7,769 bases of DNA from Wenzhouxiangella sp. Lineage in GTDB: Bacteria; Pseudomonadota; Gammaproteobacteria; Xanthomonadales; Wenzhouxiangellaceae. The stretch lies in contig SKIE01000084.1 of the NCBI GenBank assembly GCA_007116585.1, positions 1 through 7,769 on the forward strand, in the 5' to 3' direction. Made by a program: the position numbers and the translations under genes. Positions 7,298 to 7,769 of this stretch are shown here, piece by piece (the first letter of the stretch is position 1; every line of letters starts with the position of its first letter). The notes beneath the pieces were generated by a model. That model made no database searches and was not told where the DNA came from. It saw only the letters and a program-made list of their open reading frames with translations.

Positions 7298-7769
7298 ATG
7301 TCGATATCGGTTCGCCTGACGCCTCTGGCGCCCTGGATTGGTCTGGTCATCGCGTTGTGGCTGTTGCTGCCGATGGCAGCCGCTGCTGACAATGGCGGCC
7401 TGCACGAGTTGTTCGAGCGCATCGGCAAGGAACGCCAGTCGCTCAGTCCCCAGGCCATGTCGGCCGCCGTGCTGGGTACGCCGGAAGAGGAGCGCTACCT
7501 CGGCCGACTGGATATTCCCTCGATGGAGGCCACGAAAAAAGCACTGGAGATGGCCCGTCGGCATCGTGATCTGCTCAATCAGTTCGACCGCGAGCAGATG
7601 GATGCGACCGATCGCCTGTCTTACGACATCATGGTTTGGCAGCTTGACCAGCAGATCAGCGGGGCTGAATTTGTCTGGCACGACTTCCCGGTCAACCAGC
7701 TCATGGCCATCCACAACATGCTGCCGGGTTTCATGACGGCCCAGCATCCGCTGCGCGACGATCGCGACC
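7298..7769 (+). CDS. Exported DUF885-family protein, N-terminal part (3'-truncated)
   Basis: The frame opens at ATG 7298 and runs off the right edge after 157 codons. Residues 1-30 are a signal peptide: a short positive start, a hydrophobic core (WIGLVIALWLLLP) and cleavage near AAAA-DNGG. The mature start fits the N-terminal helical region of DUF885 (PF05960): LHELFERI, then MDATDRLSYDIMVWQLDQQ, FPVNQLMAIHNMLPGFM. Full members are usually around 580-600 residues and carry an HExxPGH-type metal-binding motif in the later half, so the catalytic part lies outside the window. From the family I infer a secreted zinc-dependent peptidase-like enzyme; its substrate is unknown. It may be an operon member or simply a co-transcribed neighbour. 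Confidence 0.9.
   Translation, partial: MSISVRLTPLAPWIGLVIALWLLLPMAAAADNGGLHELFERIGKERQSLSPQAMSAAVLGTPEEERYLGRLDIPSMEATKKALEMARRHRDLLNQFDREQMDATDRLSYDIMVWQLDQQISGAEFVWHDFPVNQLMAIHNMLPGFMTAQHPLRDDRD

Overview
The window is GC-rich bacterial DNA, read entirely on the + strand. It carries five tightly packed protein-coding genes and no RNA genes, mobile elements, CRISPR arrays or long gaps. Secreted or periplasmic signals, c-type heme sites and uniform codon use throughout fit a Gram-negative, respiring, environmental bacterium. A marine or halophilic gammaproteobacterium is my best guess, from the style of the proteins only and with low confidence.

Layout: (1) 1-1979 is the 3' part of a multiheme c-type cytochrome. 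Four CXXCH sites are visible, followed by a beta-rich His-containing middle domain and a C-terminal TPR region. Its start lies upstream of the window. (2) 1976-3835 is a CRTAC1-like beta-propeller protein with an N-terminal membrane anchor, FG-GAP/VCBS-type calcium loops and a C-terminal ASPIC/UnbV domain. (3) 3832-5709 is a second, paralogous CRTAC1-like protein that appears to be exported through a signal peptide about 55-60 residues into the open frame. Its true start is uncertain. (4) 5706-7292 is a secreted TPR protein of about 12 repeats. (5) From 7298 off the right edge runs the N-terminal part of a secreted DUF885-family protein, a likely metallopeptidase-type enzyme.

Genes 1-4 are joined by three consecutive 4-base ATGA overlaps, and gene 5 follows gene 4 by five bases behind a good Shine-Dalgarno sequence. 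The set therefore looks like one translationally coupled operon, with any promoter upstream of the window. All five products are predicted to act outside the cytoplasm. One reading is a cell-envelope complex in which a multiheme cytochrome works on a scaffold of calcium-binding propellers and TPR proteins. The substrate and direction of electron flow cannot be read from the sequence. The co-occurrence and tight coupling of these families, none with a settled bacterial role, is the main candidate for an undescribed system here.
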